Shown: piece by piece, positions 9,954 through 21,309 of the stretch
Layout of the letters: every line of letters begins with the position of its first letter
Numbering within the stretch: the stretch's first letter is position 1
Source: Bacillus sp. PAMC26568
GTDB lineage: Bacteria > Bacillota > Bacilli > Bacillales > Bacillaceae
Assembly (NCBI RefSeq): GCF_014235785.1
Contig: NZ_CP060137.1
Span: 2,666,001-2,730,000, forward strand
Length of the DNA stretch: 64,000 nt
Direction: 5' to 3'
Notes under the pieces: generated by a model
Told to the model about the DNA's origin: nothing
The model's database searches: none
The model's input: only the letters and a program-made list of their open reading frames with translations
Position numbers and translations under genes: made by a program

Positions 9954-11054
9954 TTAATACCTCGCATATCTGCTGATATTCAATAAAACACCGACTGCCA
10001 TCAGCATCAAAGTCAAGGAAGACCCCCCATAACTTAAAAATGGCAGCGTGATGCCTGTAACAGGCATCAATCCTGTTACAACACCGATATTGATCATGAC
10101 TTGTATTGCAACCATTGTTATGATGCCTATCGCAAGAAATGAACCGTATAAATCTGGCGCACCTAGAGCGATTCTCACACCGCGCCATAATAATAATCCG
10201 AACAGCAAAATGATTAATGAGCCGCCAATAAAGCCAAGTTCTTCTGCCAGTATAGCAAAAATAAAGTCTGTTTGAGGCTCAGGAAGGTAAAAGAATTTTT
10301 GCCTGCTTTGTCCAAGACCAAGACCGAATAAACCCCCAGGTCCAATTGCATAAAGGGACTGAATGATCTGAAACCCGCTTCCGAGTGGATCTTCCCAAGG
10401 ATTTAAAAAAGATGTAATTCGTTTAATTCTATAGGGAGCTGACAAAACTAGCCCTACAAAACCTGCAACACCAAGTAAACCAAGGAAAGCAAAATGACCA
10501 ACTCTCGCACCTGCCACAAATATCATGACTATACAAGTTCCAACCATAACCGTTCCTGTCCCTAAATCAGGCTGAAGCATAATCAGTGCAAAAGCCATAA
10601 AAACAAATCCAAGCGATGGAAATAGCCCTTTTTTAAATGACGTTATTTTCTTTTGATTTTCAGAGAGAAACTTAGCTAAAAAGGCAATCATCGCAAGCTT
10701 CATAAACTCGGAAGGCTGAATCGAAAATGCGCCTACTCCAATCCAGCTTCTAGATCCATTTCGCTCCATGCCGATTCCTGGAACCAAAACAGCAAGCAGC
10801 AGAACAAAACAAACAATAATCAGCATTTTCGCCCACGTCCGCCACGTCCAGTAATCAACATTCATCAGAAAGAACATGGCAATGACACCGACTCCCGCAA
10901 AAAGAAGCTGCCTTTTTGCAAAGAAAAAAGAATCATCAAATTTATAGGTTGCCCAAACCGCGCTTGCACTGTATACCATAATCAGCCCAATCGTCAGCAG
11001 CAGCAAGGTAAGGATGACTAGAATGAAGTCTGGTGCAGATCTTTTTGCCGTCAA
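9954..11054 (-). CDS. spoVE: SEDS-family peptidoglycan glycosyltransferase SpoVE
   Basis: 366 aa with about ten membrane helices, near-identical in layout to B. subtilis SpoVE (also 366 aa). SEDS proteins polymerise lipid II; SpoVE acts with the class B PBP SpoVD, encoded in the same cluster, in spore cortex synthesis. Signature motifs include [32 protein letters not shown] and [14 protein letters not shown] chose TTG 11054 over the TTG five codons earlier because GGGGTG lies seven bases before it and the length then matches the family. The second SEDS gene, ftsW, is at 60346. Confidence 0.96.
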   Translation of the reverse strand: MTAKRSAPDFILVILTLLLLTIGLIMVYSASAVWATYKFDDSFFFAKRQLLFAGVGVIAMFFLMNVDYWTWRTWAKMLIIVCFVLLLAVLVPGIGMERNGSRSWIGVGAFSIQPSEFMKLAMIAFLAKFLSENQKKITSFKKGLFPSLGFVFMAFALIMLQPDLGTGTVMVGTCIVMIFVAGARVGHFAFLGLLGVAGFVGLVLSAPYRIKRITSFLNPWEDPLGSGFQIIQSLYAIGPGGLFGLGLGQSRQKFFYLPEPQTDFIFAILAEELGFIGGSLIILLFGLLLWRGVRIALGAPDLYGSFLAIGIITMVAIQVMINIGVVTGLMPVTGITLPFLSYGGSSLTLMLMAVGVLLNISRYARY

Positions 11055-11116
11055 CGCCGAACACCCCAATATTGTGGAATTTAGGGCTCAGCGAGTGACC
11101 ATACATGTACGAGCCC

Positions 11117-12466
11117 TTATTTTAGCTTATGCACGGCGTTCTCAAACATGTCTCCTCTTTGTTCAAATGTTTTATACTGATCCCAGCTTGCACATGCCGG
11201 TGATAAGAGGACAACATCTCCATCTTGAGAGAGATCAAACGCCGCTTTAGCCGCTTGTTCCACATTATCGACACGATTAATGACTTCTATTCCTGCCTCA
11301 CTTGCTATTCTTTCAAGCTTTGGTGCAGTTTGTCCGAACGTAATGATTGCTTTCACATTCACTAAATAAGGAATAAGTTCATCAAACTCGTTTCCTCGGT
11401 CCAATCCTCCGGCAAGCAGAATGGTAGGTACATTAAATGCCTGCAGGGCTTTTGATGTAGCTAAAATATTCGTTGCTTTTGAATCGTTATAATATTTGAC
11501 GCCTTCGATTGTTTTGATAAACTGCAAACGATGTTTTACACCCTTGAATGTTGTAAGGACCTTTTTAATCGCTTCATTGGATCCGCCATACAGTTTCACC
11601 ACGCAAATGGCAGCAAGGATATTTTCCAGGTTATGTTTGCCCGGCAAAACAATGTCTTTGATTTCGATGATTTCTTCGTCATTAAACCAAAGGGCATTAT
11701 TGAGTATATAACCGCCATCAGCAAGTGGTTTTGATACAGAAAAGTAAACAATTTGACCTTTTGATTTTTCTGCTGCCCGGCGAACATCCATATCGTCAAA
11801 GTTTACGACTGAATAATCATCCGCTTGCTGATTTTCGTAAATTTTTGCTTTAGCACGTGCGTATTCTTCTCTCGTACCGTGGTAGTCCAGATGCGCATCA
11901 AATAAATTAAGCAGCAGGGCAATCTTCGGCCTGAACTCAATGGTTCCCATAAGCTGAAAAGAAGACAGCTCTGTCACGATGACATTTTCAGCAGAAGCTT
12001 TTTCAGCAACTTCACATGCAACAGTTCCAATATTGCCGGCGATCATCGATTTCTTTTGATCAGCAATGAGCATTTCGTGTATGAGAGTTGTTGTCGTTGT
12101 TTTTCCGTTTGAACCTGTAATTCCGATTATATCTGCTTCGGAAATTAAATAGGCCAGTTCAACTTCCGTTACAATTGGGATTTTCTGTTCCAATGCTTTT
12201 TCAAGTAATGGATTAGAATAGGGAATGCCAGGGTTTTTCACAATATATTCCGTATGATCAAGGAGCTCAAGCGGATGACTTCCGCAAATGACTTTAAGAC
12301 CTGCTGCCTGGAGTTTCTGCGCAGATTCATTTTCCTCAAATGGCTTCATGTCATTGACCGTCACATGAGCACCTAATTTATGTAATAATTCAGCAGCAGC
12401 TAAACCGCTTTTCGCAAGTCCTAAAACAAGAACATTTTTATTTTGAAAGTTTTGTATGCTTTTCAA
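11117..12466 (-). CDS. murD: UDP-N-acetylmuramoylalanine--D-glutamate ligase MurD
   Basis: 449-aa ATP-dependent ligase adding D-Glu to UDP-MurNAc-L-Ala in the cytoplasm. Three Mur-ligase domains are visible: N-terminal Rossmann ([13 protein letters not shown]), central ATPase with P-loop [12 protein letters not shown], and a C-terminal domain beginning near [11 protein letters not shown] start at 12466 directly abuts the mraY stop codon (TAATTG), with GAGGTG inside the last mraY codons as SD, so the two are translationally coupled. Confidence 0.98.
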   Translation of the reverse strand: MKSIQNFQNKNVLVLGLAKSGLAAAELLHKLGAHVTVNDMKPFEENESAQKLQAAGLKVICGSHPLELLDHTEYIVKNPGIPYSNPLLEKALEQKIPIVTEVELAYLISEADIIGITGSNGKTTTTTLIHEMLIADQKKSMIAGNIGTVACEVAEKASAENVIVTELSSFQLMGTIEFRPKIALLLNLFDAHLDYHGTREEYARAKAKIYENQQADDYSVVNFDDMDVRRAAEKSKGQIVYFSVSKPLADGGYILNNALWFNDEEIIEIKDIVLPGKHNLENILAAICVVKLYGGSNEAIKKVLTTFKGVKHRLQFIKTIEGVKYYNDSKATNILATSKALQAFNVPTILLAGGLDRGNEFDELIPYLVNVKAIITFGQTAPKLERIASEAGIEVINRVDNVEQAAKAAFDLSQDGDVVLLSPACASWDQYKTFEQRGDMFENAVHKLK

Positions 12467-13441
12467 TTATAACCACACCTCAATATAGATTCCTAAAATG
12501 GCAAACACAAGTCCTACAGACCAGAATGTCACTACTACCCGCCATTCAGACCATCCTGTCAATTCATAATGGTGATGAAGAGGGCTCATTTTAAATACCC
12601 GCTTGCCAGTCGTCTTGAAAGAGATGACTTGGATAATGACAGATAGAGTTTCAATGACGAATACTCCTCCGATTAACACGAGCAGAATTTCGAGTTTGGT
12701 CAAGATTGCAACTGTGACAATGGCTCCTCCAAGGGCAAGAGATCCCGTATCACCCATAAACACTTTTGCAGGATGGGCATTAAAAACAAGAAACCCGAGT
12801 ACAGCACCGGCAACTGCAACTGAAAAAATAGCAACATCATATTGAGATTGATTCCATGCAAGCACCGCAAATGCGCCAAAGGCTATTGCGGCAGTACCAG
12901 AGAGTAAGCCGTCGAGTCCGTCTGTTAAGTTAACGGCATTCGATCCTCCAACAAGCATAAATATGATCAAAATTACGTAGGCCCATCCTAAATCAAAGGA
13001 AAGCTCGGTGCCCGGAATTCGGATTTCTGAAGAAAAACCATATTGTTTAAAGACAATATAGAAAATAACAGCGATAATGATTTGTCCGATCAATTTCTGT
13101 TTAGACGTTAATCCAAGATTGCGCTTCATCACAACTTTTATGAAATCATCGAGAAAACCAAGCAGACCGTATCCGAACATAACGAATAGAAGCAAATACA
13201 TTTCTACACTTGGTTCTGCAAATTTATAGCTCATAACAATCGTTGTCACAATGACAGACAGGATAATCATAATTCCGCCCATCGTCGGGGTGCCGGATTT
13301 TTTCTGATGTGATTTCGGCCCTTCGTCCCGAATGCTTTGTCCGAACTTAAGTCTTCTTAAAAAAGGAATAAAAATGGGAGAAATCAGAACACTGATTAAA
13401 AAGCCCATAATAATGGTAAATAATATAATTTGTTCGAGCAT
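12467..13441 (-). CDS. mraY: Phospho-N-acetylmuramoyl-pentapeptide transferase MraY
   Basis: 324 aa, about ten transmembrane helices; transfers phospho-MurNAc-pentapeptide to undecaprenyl phosphate, making lipid I. Conserved motifs: GTPTMGG, the Asp-rich [18 protein letters not shown] and the PLHHHYE loop, together with the Mg-binding Asp residues. Same length as B. subtilis MraY. ATG 13441 with GGGAGGATC upstream. The gap to murE on its 5' side has been enlarged to about 490 bp and contains a MITE-like repeat, which is unusual for this cluster. Confidence 0.98.
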   Translation of the reverse strand: MLEQIILFTIIMGFLISVLISPIFIPFLRRLKFGQSIRDEGPKSHQKKSGTPTMGGIMIILSVIVTTIVMSYKFAEPSVEMYLLLFVMFGYGLLGFLDDFIKVVMKRNLGLTSKQKLIGQIIIAVIFYIVFKQYGFSSEIRIPGTELSFDLGWAYVILIIFMLVGGSNAVNLTDGLDGLLSGTAAIAFGAFAVLAWNQSQYDVAIFSVAVAGAVLGFLVFNAHPAKVFMGDTGSLALGGAIVTVAILTKLEILLVLIGGVFVIETLSVIIQVISFKTTGKRVFKMSPLHHHYELTGWSEWRVVVTFWSVGLVFAILGIYIEVWL

Positions 13442-13610
13442 GTTTAGATCCTCCCTGAATCAGCCAAATGATACTTATTTATTTTTACGGATTCATCATA
13501 TGAAAAAAGCAATTTTTTATGTTTACATGTGCTTAATAATGGCATATTTATATTTGTCTCATTTCTGGCTGTATTTTTTGTTGGATTTGTTAGCATTTTT
13601 TGCTTTTTCG

Positions 13611-13806
13611 TAAAGGCTGTTTTCGCATTGATTGTTGTTTTTGGTTATTAATTTTACCTGAGGATTTCCGCTGCTGGCACTTGCTTTCCGCGGGGAGGAA
13701 TGGGAGCCCCCTCTATTTCCCGCAGGAGTCAAGTGCATTCCGCTGCCATCCACTAAAGGTTTTAACCTTTTTTTCTAAAAGCAACAAACTTTACGAAAGA
13801 ACCTTA
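13611..13806. repeat. MITE-like palindromic repeat, copy A (between murE and mraY)
   Basis: About 196 bp with imperfect terminal inverted repeats: the left end reads AAAGGCTGTTTTCGCATTG and the right end, reverse-complemented, AAGGTTCTTTCGTAAAG, then TTGTTG and TTTT in both. The middle is itself palindromic (CACTTG...CAAGTG around GCGGG arms). A second copy at 43351-43568 shares both halves and has about 30 bp more in the centre. No open frame. It sits inside the dcw cluster, and the 13442-13932 gap holds no other recognisable feature. Confidence 0.8.
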
Positions 13807-13932
13807 GTAAAAAGATTCATTCACGGCAATCAATAGTTTCGTGTTTTTTTGTAATCATAAAATACACCTTAAAATCACGATGCGCGCTCGCTCTTAATAC
13901 GATTGAAAAGCAACAATTTTTAAAAAAAAGAT

Positions 13933-15402
13933 TTATTTTACAAGTTCATTTATAGCTTTTAATGCAACTTCGCGGTCATCAAAGTCAAAAGTTTGCGTAC
14001 CGATTTGCTGATACGTTTCATGACCTTTTCCTGCAATTAAAATTACATCGCCTGCTTTAGCGTTGGCAACTGCAAAATAAATGGCCTGTTCTCTATTTAC
14101 AATAGAGTGATAGTACTCGCCGCGCACTCCGTCTTCCATTTCATTTAAGATATCCATTGGATCCTCACTTCTTGGATTATCTGATGTAAATATCGGCTCA
14201 TCCGCATATTTAACGGCGATCTGTGCCATCACTTTTCGTTTTGTGCGGTCACGGTCCCCGCCGCAGCCCACAACTACGAATGTCTTACCTTTAACAAATT
14301 GCTTTACGGTCGTTAGGACATTCTCAAGACTATCCGGTGTGTGTGCATAATCAACGATTACAGAAAAATCCTGTCCCCCGTCTACAACCTCAAATCTGCC
14401 ACGCACACCTTCAATGGATTGAAGAGTAGCTGCAATAACAGAGGTTGGAACATCTGATGCGAGGCTTGCAGCTGCAGCAGCAAGGGCATTATAGATGCTG
14501 AATTTCCCGATCAGCTTCATTTTAACTTTCTCGGTACCAAATGGAGTTACAAGATCAAACTCTGTCCCGCTTGAAGACATTAAGATGTTTTTCGCCATTA
14601 TATCGCATTCACTATCAATTCCATATGTGAAAACATGTGCAGCCGTCATATTCATAAATTCGGCTGACGCAGGATCATCTCCATTTAATACAGCATACTT
14701 CGGCTTGTTGTGATCAAATTTATTTCCAAGCTGTGCAAACAATAGTCCTTTTGCTGCACGATACGAGTCCATTGTTTGATGATAATCAAGGTGATCCTGA
14801 GTCAAATTTGTAAACACTGCTACATCATAATCACAGCCATGCACACGCCCCATATGCAATGCGTGCGAAGAAACCTCCATAATGGCACTGTTAACTCCTT
14901 TTTCCACCATAGCATTAAAGGTTTTTTGAAGTGTCAGGCTTTCTGGAGTTGTGTTTTTGACATTAAATTGTTCTTCTCCAATTTTTATGTACATAGTTCC
15001 AATCAATCCAGTGGTCTTACCCGCATTTTGAAGGATTTTTTCAATTAAATGAGTTGTTGATGTTTTGCCGTTCGTGCCAGTCACACCAATTAAATGAAGC
15101 TTTTGAGTCGGCTGACCGTAAAATGAATCAGCAAGCATGGACATCGCTCTTTTTGAATTCTTCACGACAATAACCGGTACAGAAAGCGAAAGCGGCTTTT
15201 CAGATATAACAGCAGCAGCACCAAGACGGACAGCCTGTTCGGCGTAATCATGGCCATCTACTGTGTACCCGCTGATGCAAATAAATAAACTTCCTTCTTT
15301 CACTTCTCTTGAATCCATTTCAATCGAGAGAATGTCTGGATCTTCATTCACGTTTTGTTTGATATTTTGCAGCTGTGACAGCAGTGTCTGTAGTTTCATC
15401 AT
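13933..15402 (-). CDS. murE: UDP-MurNAc-tripeptide synthetase MurE (meso-DAP adding)
   Basis: About 489 aa; adds meso-diaminopimelate to UDP-MurNAc-L-Ala-D-Glu. Substrate choice is inferred from the DNPRSEDP motif near the C-terminus, typical of meso-DAP enzymes. P-loop [13 protein letters not shown] lies near residue 110, followed by the NTTPES and [10 protein letters not shown] motifs. Start taken as ATG 15402, eight bases after GAGAGG; the next codon is also ATG. Located after spoVD as in B. subtilis. Confidence 0.97.
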   Translation of the reverse strand: MMKLQTLLSQLQNIKQNVNEDPDILSIEMDSREVKEGSLFICISGYTVDGHDYAEQAVRLGAAAVISEKPLSLSVPVIVVKNSKRAMSMLADSFYGQPTQKLHLIGVTGTNGKTSTTHLIEKILQNAGKTTGLIGTMYIKIGEEQFNVKNTTPESLTLQKTFNAMVEKGVNSAIMEVSSHALHMGRVHGCDYDVAVFTNLTQDHLDYHQTMDSYRAAKGLLFAQLGNKFDHNKPKYAVLNGDDPASAEFMNMTAAHVFTYGIDSECDIMAKNILMSSSGTEFDLVTPFGTEKVKMKLIGKFSIYNALAAAAASLASDVPTSVIAATLQSIEGVRGRFEVVDGGQDFSVIVDYAHTPDSLENVLTTVKQFVKGKTFVVVGCGGDRDRTKRKVMAQIAVKYADEPIFTSDNPRSEDPMDILNEMEDGVRGEYYHSIVNREQAIYFAVANAKAGDVILIAGKGHETYQQIGTQTFDFDDREVALKAINELVK

Positions 15403-15542
15403 TACCAAATCCTCTCAAAACAAACGATAAGTTGCTTTTCATAATTTATAAATACAAAATAATCCATTTTTCAGGAAAACGCACAGTTCTTATTTTATCG
15501 TATCTTAGCTAAAAGAGCCATATCGGCTTTTCATTTCGTTTA

Positions 15543-15580
15543 TAAAATAAAAGCATGGCAATCACTAATTAGTGAATGCC
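15543..15580 (-). terminator. Probable terminator after spoVD
   Basis: Inverted repeat 15557-15580 (core TCACTAATTAGTGA flanked by GGCA/TGCC with one mismatch), followed on the minus strand by ATGCTTTTATTTT. It lies 12 bp past the spoVD stop codon. The T-tract is moderate. Confidence 0.6.
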
Positions 15581-15591
15581 AGCTCAGATCT

Positions 15592-17532
15592 TTATTCTTT
15601 CTCATCTTTCTTATCGCTTTTACCTAAATAAAGACGAAGAGTTGAGCCTTCTTTTACTTTGACTCCCGCTGCCGGAGACTGCTGGACAACGACATCTCCA
15701 GTTCCTGAAATATCTAGCTTCATATTGACAAGCTGCTGTCTCAGTTCCGAGGCAGTAAGCCCTAAAACATTCGGGACTTTAACAAGTTTTGTGTCTAGCC
15801 ATGTATATTCTTTTTCAATTTGATCCTTTCGCGGCTTCACACCAAGCTCTCTCAAGCTATCCTCCATAATGTTTCCTACAATCGGAGCTGCTACAGTTCC
15901 CCCGAATTGAACAGTGCCTTTTGGGTTATCGACTGCTACGTAAACAACTATTTCTGGATCATCTGCTGGTGCAAAACCAATAAAGGAAACAATATAGTTA
16001 TTTTTTAAATAGACTCCGTCTTTTACCTTTTGGGCAGTCCCTGTTTTACCTCCTACACGGTAGCCATCAACAAATGCATTACGGCCGGTACCTTGAGCGA
16101 CTACACTTTCCAGGGCATATCTTATTTGCTTTGATGTTTCTTCAGAAATCACTCGTCGTTTCGCTTCTGGAGCTGTTTTGCTGATCACATCACCTGTAAT
16201 TGGATCAATCCACTCTTTTGCAATGAACGGCGTGTAAAGAGTTCCGCCGTTAACTGCAGCTGCAACTGCTGCCACCTGCTGAATAGGCGTTACAGAAACC
16301 CCCTGTCCAAATGCAGTTGTCGCCTGTTCTACAGGGCCGACATTGTCGACATTAAAAAGAATGCCGCGTCCTTCTCCCTGAAGATCAATTCCGGTCTTCT
16401 GGCCAAATCCGAAGTTATGAATATATTTGAACAATGTATCTGTCCCAAGTCTCTGGCCAAGTTCAACAAAACCCGGGTTGCATGAGTTTTGAACAACTTC
16501 AAGAAATGTCTGGCTGCCATGCCCGCCTCTCTTCCAGCATTTCAGTCTTGCACCGCCAACTTCGACAGAACCCCCATCATGAAAGTGTTCTTTTTGCAAG
16601 TCTACTTTTTTCTCTTCAAGCGCTGCTGCGAGTGTAATAATCTTAAAGGTTGATCCTGGTTCATACGAACTCCATACAGGAAGGTTGCGATTGTAAATAA
16701 GAGGATCGACATTCTTAAAATTTCCCGGATCAAAGTCTGGCCGGCTTGACATCGCAAGAATTTCTCCATTTTTCGGATTCATCGCAATGGCAATCATTCC
16801 ATCAGGATTATAAGCTGCTTGAGCATTATCTAATTCACGCTCAATTATTGTTTGAACTTTTGAGTCAATTGTCAATTTCAAGTTTAGTCCATCAACAGGC
16901 GCAGTATATTCATCCGCTTCCTCAGGCATTCTTTTCCCTTTTGCGTCAGAATAGAATTTTACATACCCTTTTGTTCCCTTTAACTGTTTATCATAGTACG
17001 ATTCAAGTCCAAGCAATCCTTGATTATCGATGCCTGCAAAACCAAGAACATGCGAAAGATAGCTCCCAAAAGGATAATGCCGCTTAGAATCCTCTGCTAT
17101 GTATACTCCTTTAAGGCCCAATGCCCGAAGCTCTTTTGCTTTTTCATGAGAGACTTTTCTGCCTTCAGGATTGATGCGCTGAATTGACTCTTTTTTCGTA
17201 ATTAAATCATATGCCCGTTCCTTTGACATATTTAAAACAGCAGCCAGTTTTTCGGCAGTTTCTGCTGGGTTTTCCACTTGTCTTGGCACAACAAGGATAG
17301 ACGGAGCGCTCATATTTGTTGCGAGCTTCACGCCATTGCGATCCAGTATTTCTCCACGTTCAGGTTCAAAAGGAATATTCCGGCTCCAAGAATCCTTTGC
17401 AAGGGCAGTCAATTTGTCCCCAATAAAAAACTGAACGTATCCGAGGCGGATATCGATAATTAAAAAAATGAAAAATCCAAATAACAAGACCATAGCTAAA
17501 CGCTTTCTGACTGTAACATTTGAAACGCGCAT
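15592..17532 (-). CDS. spoVD: Stage V sporulation protein D (SpoVD, class B PBP)
   Basis: 646 aa, the same length as B. subtilis SpoVD. N-terminal membrane anchor (about 10-30), PBP dimerisation domain with ILDRNG (62-67), transpeptidase domain with catalytic Ser294 in STFK, an SxN motif and KTGTAQ near residue 500, then one PASTA domain near the C-terminus. It cross-links cortex peptidoglycan and works with SpoVE, encoded four genes downstream. ATG 17532 with an AAGGGGG SD. The paralogue pbpB lies directly upstream. Confidence 0.97.
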   Translation of the reverse strand: MRVSNVTVRKRLAMVLLFGFFIFLIIDIRLGYVQFFIGDKLTALAKDSWSRNIPFEPERGEILDRNGVKLATNMSAPSILVVPRQVENPAETAEKLAAVLNMSKERAYDLITKKESIQRINPEGRKVSHEKAKELRALGLKGVYIAEDSKRHYPFGSYLSHVLGFAGIDNQGLLGLESYYDKQLKGTKGYVKFYSDAKGKRMPEEADEYTAPVDGLNLKLTIDSKVQTIIERELDNAQAAYNPDGMIAIAMNPKNGEILAMSSRPDFDPGNFKNVDPLIYNRNLPVWSSYEPGSTFKIITLAAALEEKKVDLQKEHFHDGGSVEVGGARLKCWKRGGHGSQTFLEVVQNSCNPGFVELGQRLGTDTLFKYIHNFGFGQKTGIDLQGEGRGILFNVDNVGPVEQATTAFGQGVSVTPIQQVAAVAAAVNGGTLYTPFIAKEWIDPITGDVISKTAPEAKRRVISEETSKQIRYALESVVAQGTGRNAFVDGYRVGGKTGTAQKVKDGVYLKNNYIVSFIGFAPADDPEIVVYVAVDNPKGTVQFGGTVAAPIVGNIMEDSLRELGVKPRKDQIEKEYTWLDTKLVKVPNVLGLTASELRQQLVNMKLDISGTGDVVVQQSPAAGVKVKEGSTLRLYLGKSDKKDEKE

Positions 17533-17631
17533 AGATTTGAATACCCCCTTGTTTAGGCTCGTTCAAATATATGCTTGTACAGGTTGATGTAGAACTTGCT
17601 ATGGAACAAGACCTCGTTTATCCCATACTCG

Positions 17632-17667
17632 AAAAAAAGAAAGCTTGATCAACAGTGTTGATCAAGC
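17632..17667 (-). terminator. Rho-independent terminator after pbpB
   Basis: Perfect 11-bp stem GCTTGATCAAC/GTTGATCAAGC (17643-17653 and 17657-17667) with an AGT loop, then on the minus strand TTTCTTTTTTTC. It starts 5 bp after the pbpB stop and separates vegetative pbpB from sporulation spoVD transcription. Confidence 0.92.
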
Positions 17668-17672
17668 ATGTG

Positions 17673-19880
17673 CTATCTCATTTCTTCTTCTTCACTTTCA
17701 GTTTGTTCTTTCTCATTTTCGCTCTGGTGTTCTGGACTTTGAAGTTTCACATTTAGAACATCATTCTTTTGCACAGTCTGATTTTTCGGTATATTTTGGG
17801 AAACAGCATATCCATTTCCTGATATTTTCAATTTAAGGTCAAGGAAGTTTGCAAGCTTCATTACATCCCTTGATGACCATCCTGTCATGTCCGGCATGCT
17901 TGCTTTTCCATCAGTTTTTAGAAACACCCGTTCATTTGCGATCATCTTTGTACCTGCTTCAGGATACTGGTCAGTGATTTCGTTTCCTGATCCTAAAATG
18001 ATCGTCTGAATTTTATTGGATTCAAGTATCTTCTTAGCAGACGATACATTTTCACCTGTAAATGATGGAATTTCAGCACCAACTTCTGTTTCTGTTTTCT
18101 TCGGCTGCTCGTTTTCTTCCTCAGAAGGCTGGATTTTTAAATACTGGAGACTGTTTTTCATAACTGTATTAAAAACAGATGATACTGGCATTGAGCCTGT
18201 TTCTGTATCTTTTAGCTTTGGCTGCTGAACGGCAACATAAACAAGAAGCTCTGGGTCTTCTTTTGGTGCCATGCCCATGAATGAGAAGATATAATTATTT
18301 CTTCCTTTTAAATATTTCCCATCTTCGCCAGACATTTGTGCAGTTCCTGTTTTTCCTGCCACTTCATATCCTTCAATCTGGTACGGCTTGCCTGTTCCTT
18401 TTTCAGAACTGACAACTGTTTCTAAAATGTCGAGTACTTCTTTGGACGTTTTTTCAGAAATTGGCGTGCCGGCCACTTCTGGTTTATTTTGTTTCACTAC
18501 TTTATCAGAATCGACATCTACAATCTTATCAATGATATACGGCTTCATCATTTTGCCGCCATTGGCAATGGCTGTCGCTGCCTGTACTTGCTGAATCGGA
18601 GTTACTGTTGATCCTTGTCCAAAAGCAGTGGTTACTTTTTCAATGTCGTACTTATAGTTAAATTTCCCATTCGCTTCATTCGGGAGATCAATTCCTGTTT
18701 TTTCATTTAATCCGAACTTGCCCATGTACTGCATTAAACGGTCAGGACCCAGCTTTTCTTTTGCAAGAATTGCCATTGCCACGTTAGAAGAACGCTGAAC
18801 ACCTTCTAAGAATGAGATAGTTCCCCAGCCAGTTTTGTTATGATCACTGATTTTGCCGCCAGCAACCTTATAAGCTCCAGACTGGTACGTTTCATTAGGA
18901 TTAAAAACTCCTTCTTCAACCGCTGCAGCCAAGGTGAATATTTTCATTGTTGATCCAGGCTCAAACGGATATGCCACTGCATCATTATAATAATTGTTAA
19001 TGTCGCGGACATTAGGATCAAAGCTTGGCCGCTGTCCCATCGCCAAAATTTTCCCTGTTTTCGGATCTGCTACGATCCCGATAATCTTCTCCGGTTCATA
19101 TTCTTTTGCTGCTTCATTCATTGCATCTTCAAGGAATGTTTGCACTTTTTGATCGATCGTCAAATAAACATTGTTGCCATTCTCCGGAGCAACGATTTTC
19201 TCTTCTCCATTTGGCAGTTTAAACCCTTGTTTATCGGCTTCAATCACTTTATATCCATCTTTTTCATGAAGATATTTATCCAAGCTCTTTTCGATTCCGA
19301 ACATCCCGACTGTATTTTGGGACTCTTCGTCTCGTTGAGCATAACCGATAATGTGGGATGCAAACGTTCCATTAGGATAGTATCTGTGTGTATCTCTTGA
19401 AAAAGCAATGCCCGGCAACTTCAGTTTTTCAATTTTCACTTTTAAAGAATGGCTGATATTTCGTCCAGCAGGACCAAACTCCACTTGAAAAGCATCTTTC
19501 GTTAAGATCTTTTCAACTTCGCTTTCTTCCATATCAAGCAAGGGAGCAAGCTTTTCTGCCGTTTCCTCCGGCTCTACAACATGCTTAGGTTTTTTTGGAC
19601 TAGTTGTCATACTATCATCAAGTACCGCAACTAGTGTATAGGTCGAGGTATCTTGTGCGATCACTTCTCCCCTTCTGTCCAAAATAGAACCGCGGTTTGC
19701 TTCAATATTCCGTTTACGTTCGTATTGTTCTTCCGCACGGGCTGCCAGTATCTCTCCATTTACAACACCTGTTGTCTGTAAATAGAGAAATCTAATGATT
19801 AAGACAAAAAAGAGCAATGCAAATATTAAAGTTAATATCGCTGCTCCTCTGTTCATATTGATATTTTTCGGCTGCATCAT
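17673..19880 (-). CDS. pbpB: Penicillin-binding protein 2b (division transpeptidase)
   Basis: 735-aa class B PBP, the essential septal transpeptidase partner of FtsW. One membrane helix (about 12-36), dimerisation domain with SILDRRGEVIAQD, transpeptidase domain with catalytic Ser310 in STMK and KTGTAQ, and two C-terminal PASTA domains followed by an acidic Glu-rich tail slightly longer than in B. subtilis (716 aa). ATG 19880 (or the adjacent ATG 19877) is only two bases after the ftsL stop, so it is probably coupled to ftsL. Confidence 0.97.
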   Translation of the reverse strand: MMQPKNINMNRGAAILTLIFALLFFVLIIRFLYLQTTGVVNGEILAARAEEQYERKRNIEANRGSILDRRGEVIAQDTSTYTLVAVLDDSMTTSPKKPKHVVEPEETAEKLAPLLDMEESEVEKILTKDAFQVEFGPAGRNISHSLKVKIEKLKLPGIAFSRDTHRYYPNGTFASHIIGYAQRDEESQNTVGMFGIEKSLDKYLHEKDGYKVIEADKQGFKLPNGEEKIVAPENGNNVYLTIDQKVQTFLEDAMNEAAKEYEPEKIIGIVADPKTGKILAMGQRPSFDPNVRDINNYYNDAVAYPFEPGSTMKIFTLAAAVEEGVFNPNETYQSGAYKVAGGKISDHNKTGWGTISFLEGVQRSSNVAMAILAKEKLGPDRLMQYMGKFGLNEKTGIDLPNEANGKFNYKYDIEKVTTAFGQGSTVTPIQQVQAATAIANGGKMMKPYIIDKIVDVDSDKVVKQNKPEVAGTPISEKTSKEVLDILETVVSSEKGTGKPYQIEGYEVAGKTGTAQMSGEDGKYLKGRNNYIFSFMGMAPKEDPELLVYVAVQQPKLKDTETGSMPVSSVFNTVMKNSLQYLKIQPSEEENEQPKKTETEVGAEIPSFTGENVSSAKKILESNKIQTIILGSGNEITDQYPEAGTKMIANERVFLKTDGKASMPDMTGWSSRDVMKLANFLDLKLKISGNGYAVSQNIPKNQTVQKNDVLNVKLQSPEHQSENEKEQTESEEEEMR

Positions 19881-19882
19881 AA

Positions 19883-20248
19883 CTATTCGTTAACAACTTT
19901 CACATTATTTTGATTAAGCGTTAAACCAAGTTCTTTTGCTTTTGCCCAAATGCGCTCGTATGTGCTTAATTCTTTTACTTGAACAGTTAGATCAGAATTA
20001 ATCTTTTGCTGATCCTGGATTTTCGTTTCAATCTTTTGAATTTCAATGTTTGATTGATACACCGTTACACTGTTAGAAACAATTTGCACTGCTGCAAATA
20101 AGAGAAGAGATAGAAATGCGACAATCATAACCTTTTCTCCCACTGTTATGGTCGGTCTTCTAGTGATGACAACCGATTGCTGCTGCTCTGGCATTTGCTT
20201 ATGCTGCTCTTGCCGCTGCTGTTGGATTTTTACTGCCAAATTGCTCAT
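19883..20248 (-). CDS. ftsL: Cell division protein FtsL
   Basis: 121-aa bitopic protein: basic Gln-rich cytoplasmic tail, one transmembrane helix (about 40-60) and an extracellular leucine-zipper-like coiled coil. FtsL is an unstable divisome protein pairing with DivIC and DivIB. ATG 20248 (MSNLAVKIQ) is chosen over the GTG two codons earlier because GAGGGGG lies eight bases upstream. Position between rsmH and pbpB is diagnostic, since the sequence itself is weakly conserved. Confidence 0.94.
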   Translation of the reverse strand: MSNLAVKIQQQRQEQHKQMPEQQQSVVITRRPTITVGEKVMIVAFLSLLLFAAVQIVSNSVTVYQSNIEIQKIETKIQDQQKINSDLTVQVKELSTYERIWAKAKELGLTLNQNNVKVVNE

Positions 20249-20282
20249 TTTCACAACCCCCTCTAATTATTTTCGTATTCTA

Positions 20283-21215
20283 TTATAGTTTTTCTAGGAT
20301 TCTTAATTTAGCAGATCGTGCGCGATTGTTCTCTTCAAGTTCTTCTTCTGTAGGAACAATTGGCTTTCTTGTAATCAGTTTTACTTTAGGTTTAAATTCA
20401 TCCGGTATAACCGGTAAATTAGGAGGAAGCTCAGGCAATGCAGCAGCTTGCTTAAATGCGGTCTTGCAGATTCTGTCCTCTAATGAATGAAACGTAATGA
20501 CACTCACTCTGCCGCCGGGTTTAATCATTTCAACTGCTTGTTCAATTGCTTCTTCAAATACTTTTAGTTCATCATTTACCGCAATTCGGATCGCCTGAAA
20601 AATTCTTTTGGCTGGATGTCCGCCTTTTCTTCTTGCTGGTGCAGGAATCGCATCTTTAATTAATTCCACCAATTCCCCTGTTGTTTGAATCGGCTGTTTC
20701 TCTCGTGCTGCTTCAATTTTTCGTGCTACTTGCTTTGAGAATTTTTCTTCACCGTAGCGGAAAAAGATTTTGACCAGTTCTTCATATGTCCAATGATTCA
20801 CAACATCGAAAGCTGAAACGCTGGCATTCTGATCCATTCTCATATCAAGAGGTGCATCGTGATGATAACTGAAGCCTCTTTCAGGTGTATCTAATTGCGG
20901 TGATGAAACTCCCAGGTCAAATAAAATGCCATCAACCTCTGTTACGCCAATTGCTTCAAGTTCTTCTTTTAAGTACCTGAAATTGCTTTTAATAAATGTA
21001 ACCTGTCCCTCATATTCAGAAAGCAATTCTTTCGCATGTGCAAGTGCTGCATCATCCTGATCGAACGCATACAGATGACCTTGCTTGGAGAGCTGCGATA
21101 AAAGATAAGAACTGTGTCCTGCTCCACCAAGAGTACAGTCTACATATACACCATCTTCTTTAAGATTTAATCCATCTACTGTTTCGCGCAATAATACTGT
21201 TTTATGTTGAAACAT
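20283..21215 (-). CDS. rsmH: 16S rRNA m4C1402 methyltransferase RsmH (MraW)
   Basis: 310-aa SAM-dependent enzyme methylating N4 of C1402 in 16S rRNA. N-terminal [19 protein letters not shown]-binding [11 protein letters not shown], and [12 protein letters not shown] and ITFHSLEDR motifs. Start is ATG 21215 with AAGGTGG upstream; the in-frame sequence before it is not conserved. Second gene of the dcw operon after mraZ. Confidence 0.97.
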   Translation of the reverse strand: MFQHKTVLLRETVDGLNLKEDGVYVDCTLGGAGHSSYLLSQLSKQGHLYAFDQDDAALAHAKELLSEYEGQVTFIKSNFRYLKEELEAIGVTEVDGILFDLGVSSPQLDTPERGFSYHHDAPLDMRMDQNASVSAFDVVNHWTYEELVKIFFRYGEEKFSKQVARKIEAAREKQPIQTTGELVELIKDAIPAPARRKGGHPAKRIFQAIRIAVNDELKVFEEAIEQAVEMIKPGGRVSVITFHSLEDRICKTAFKQAAALPELPPNLPVIPDEFKPKVKLITRKPIVPTEEELEENNRARSAKLRILEKL

Positions 21216-21309
21216 TGCTGTTACCACCTTTATCAGATTCGAATTGTTTTTGGTTTTAGAAAACATGATTTTGGAATGTCTTATTACTCATTGTTTGCAC
21301 AAGAGACCA

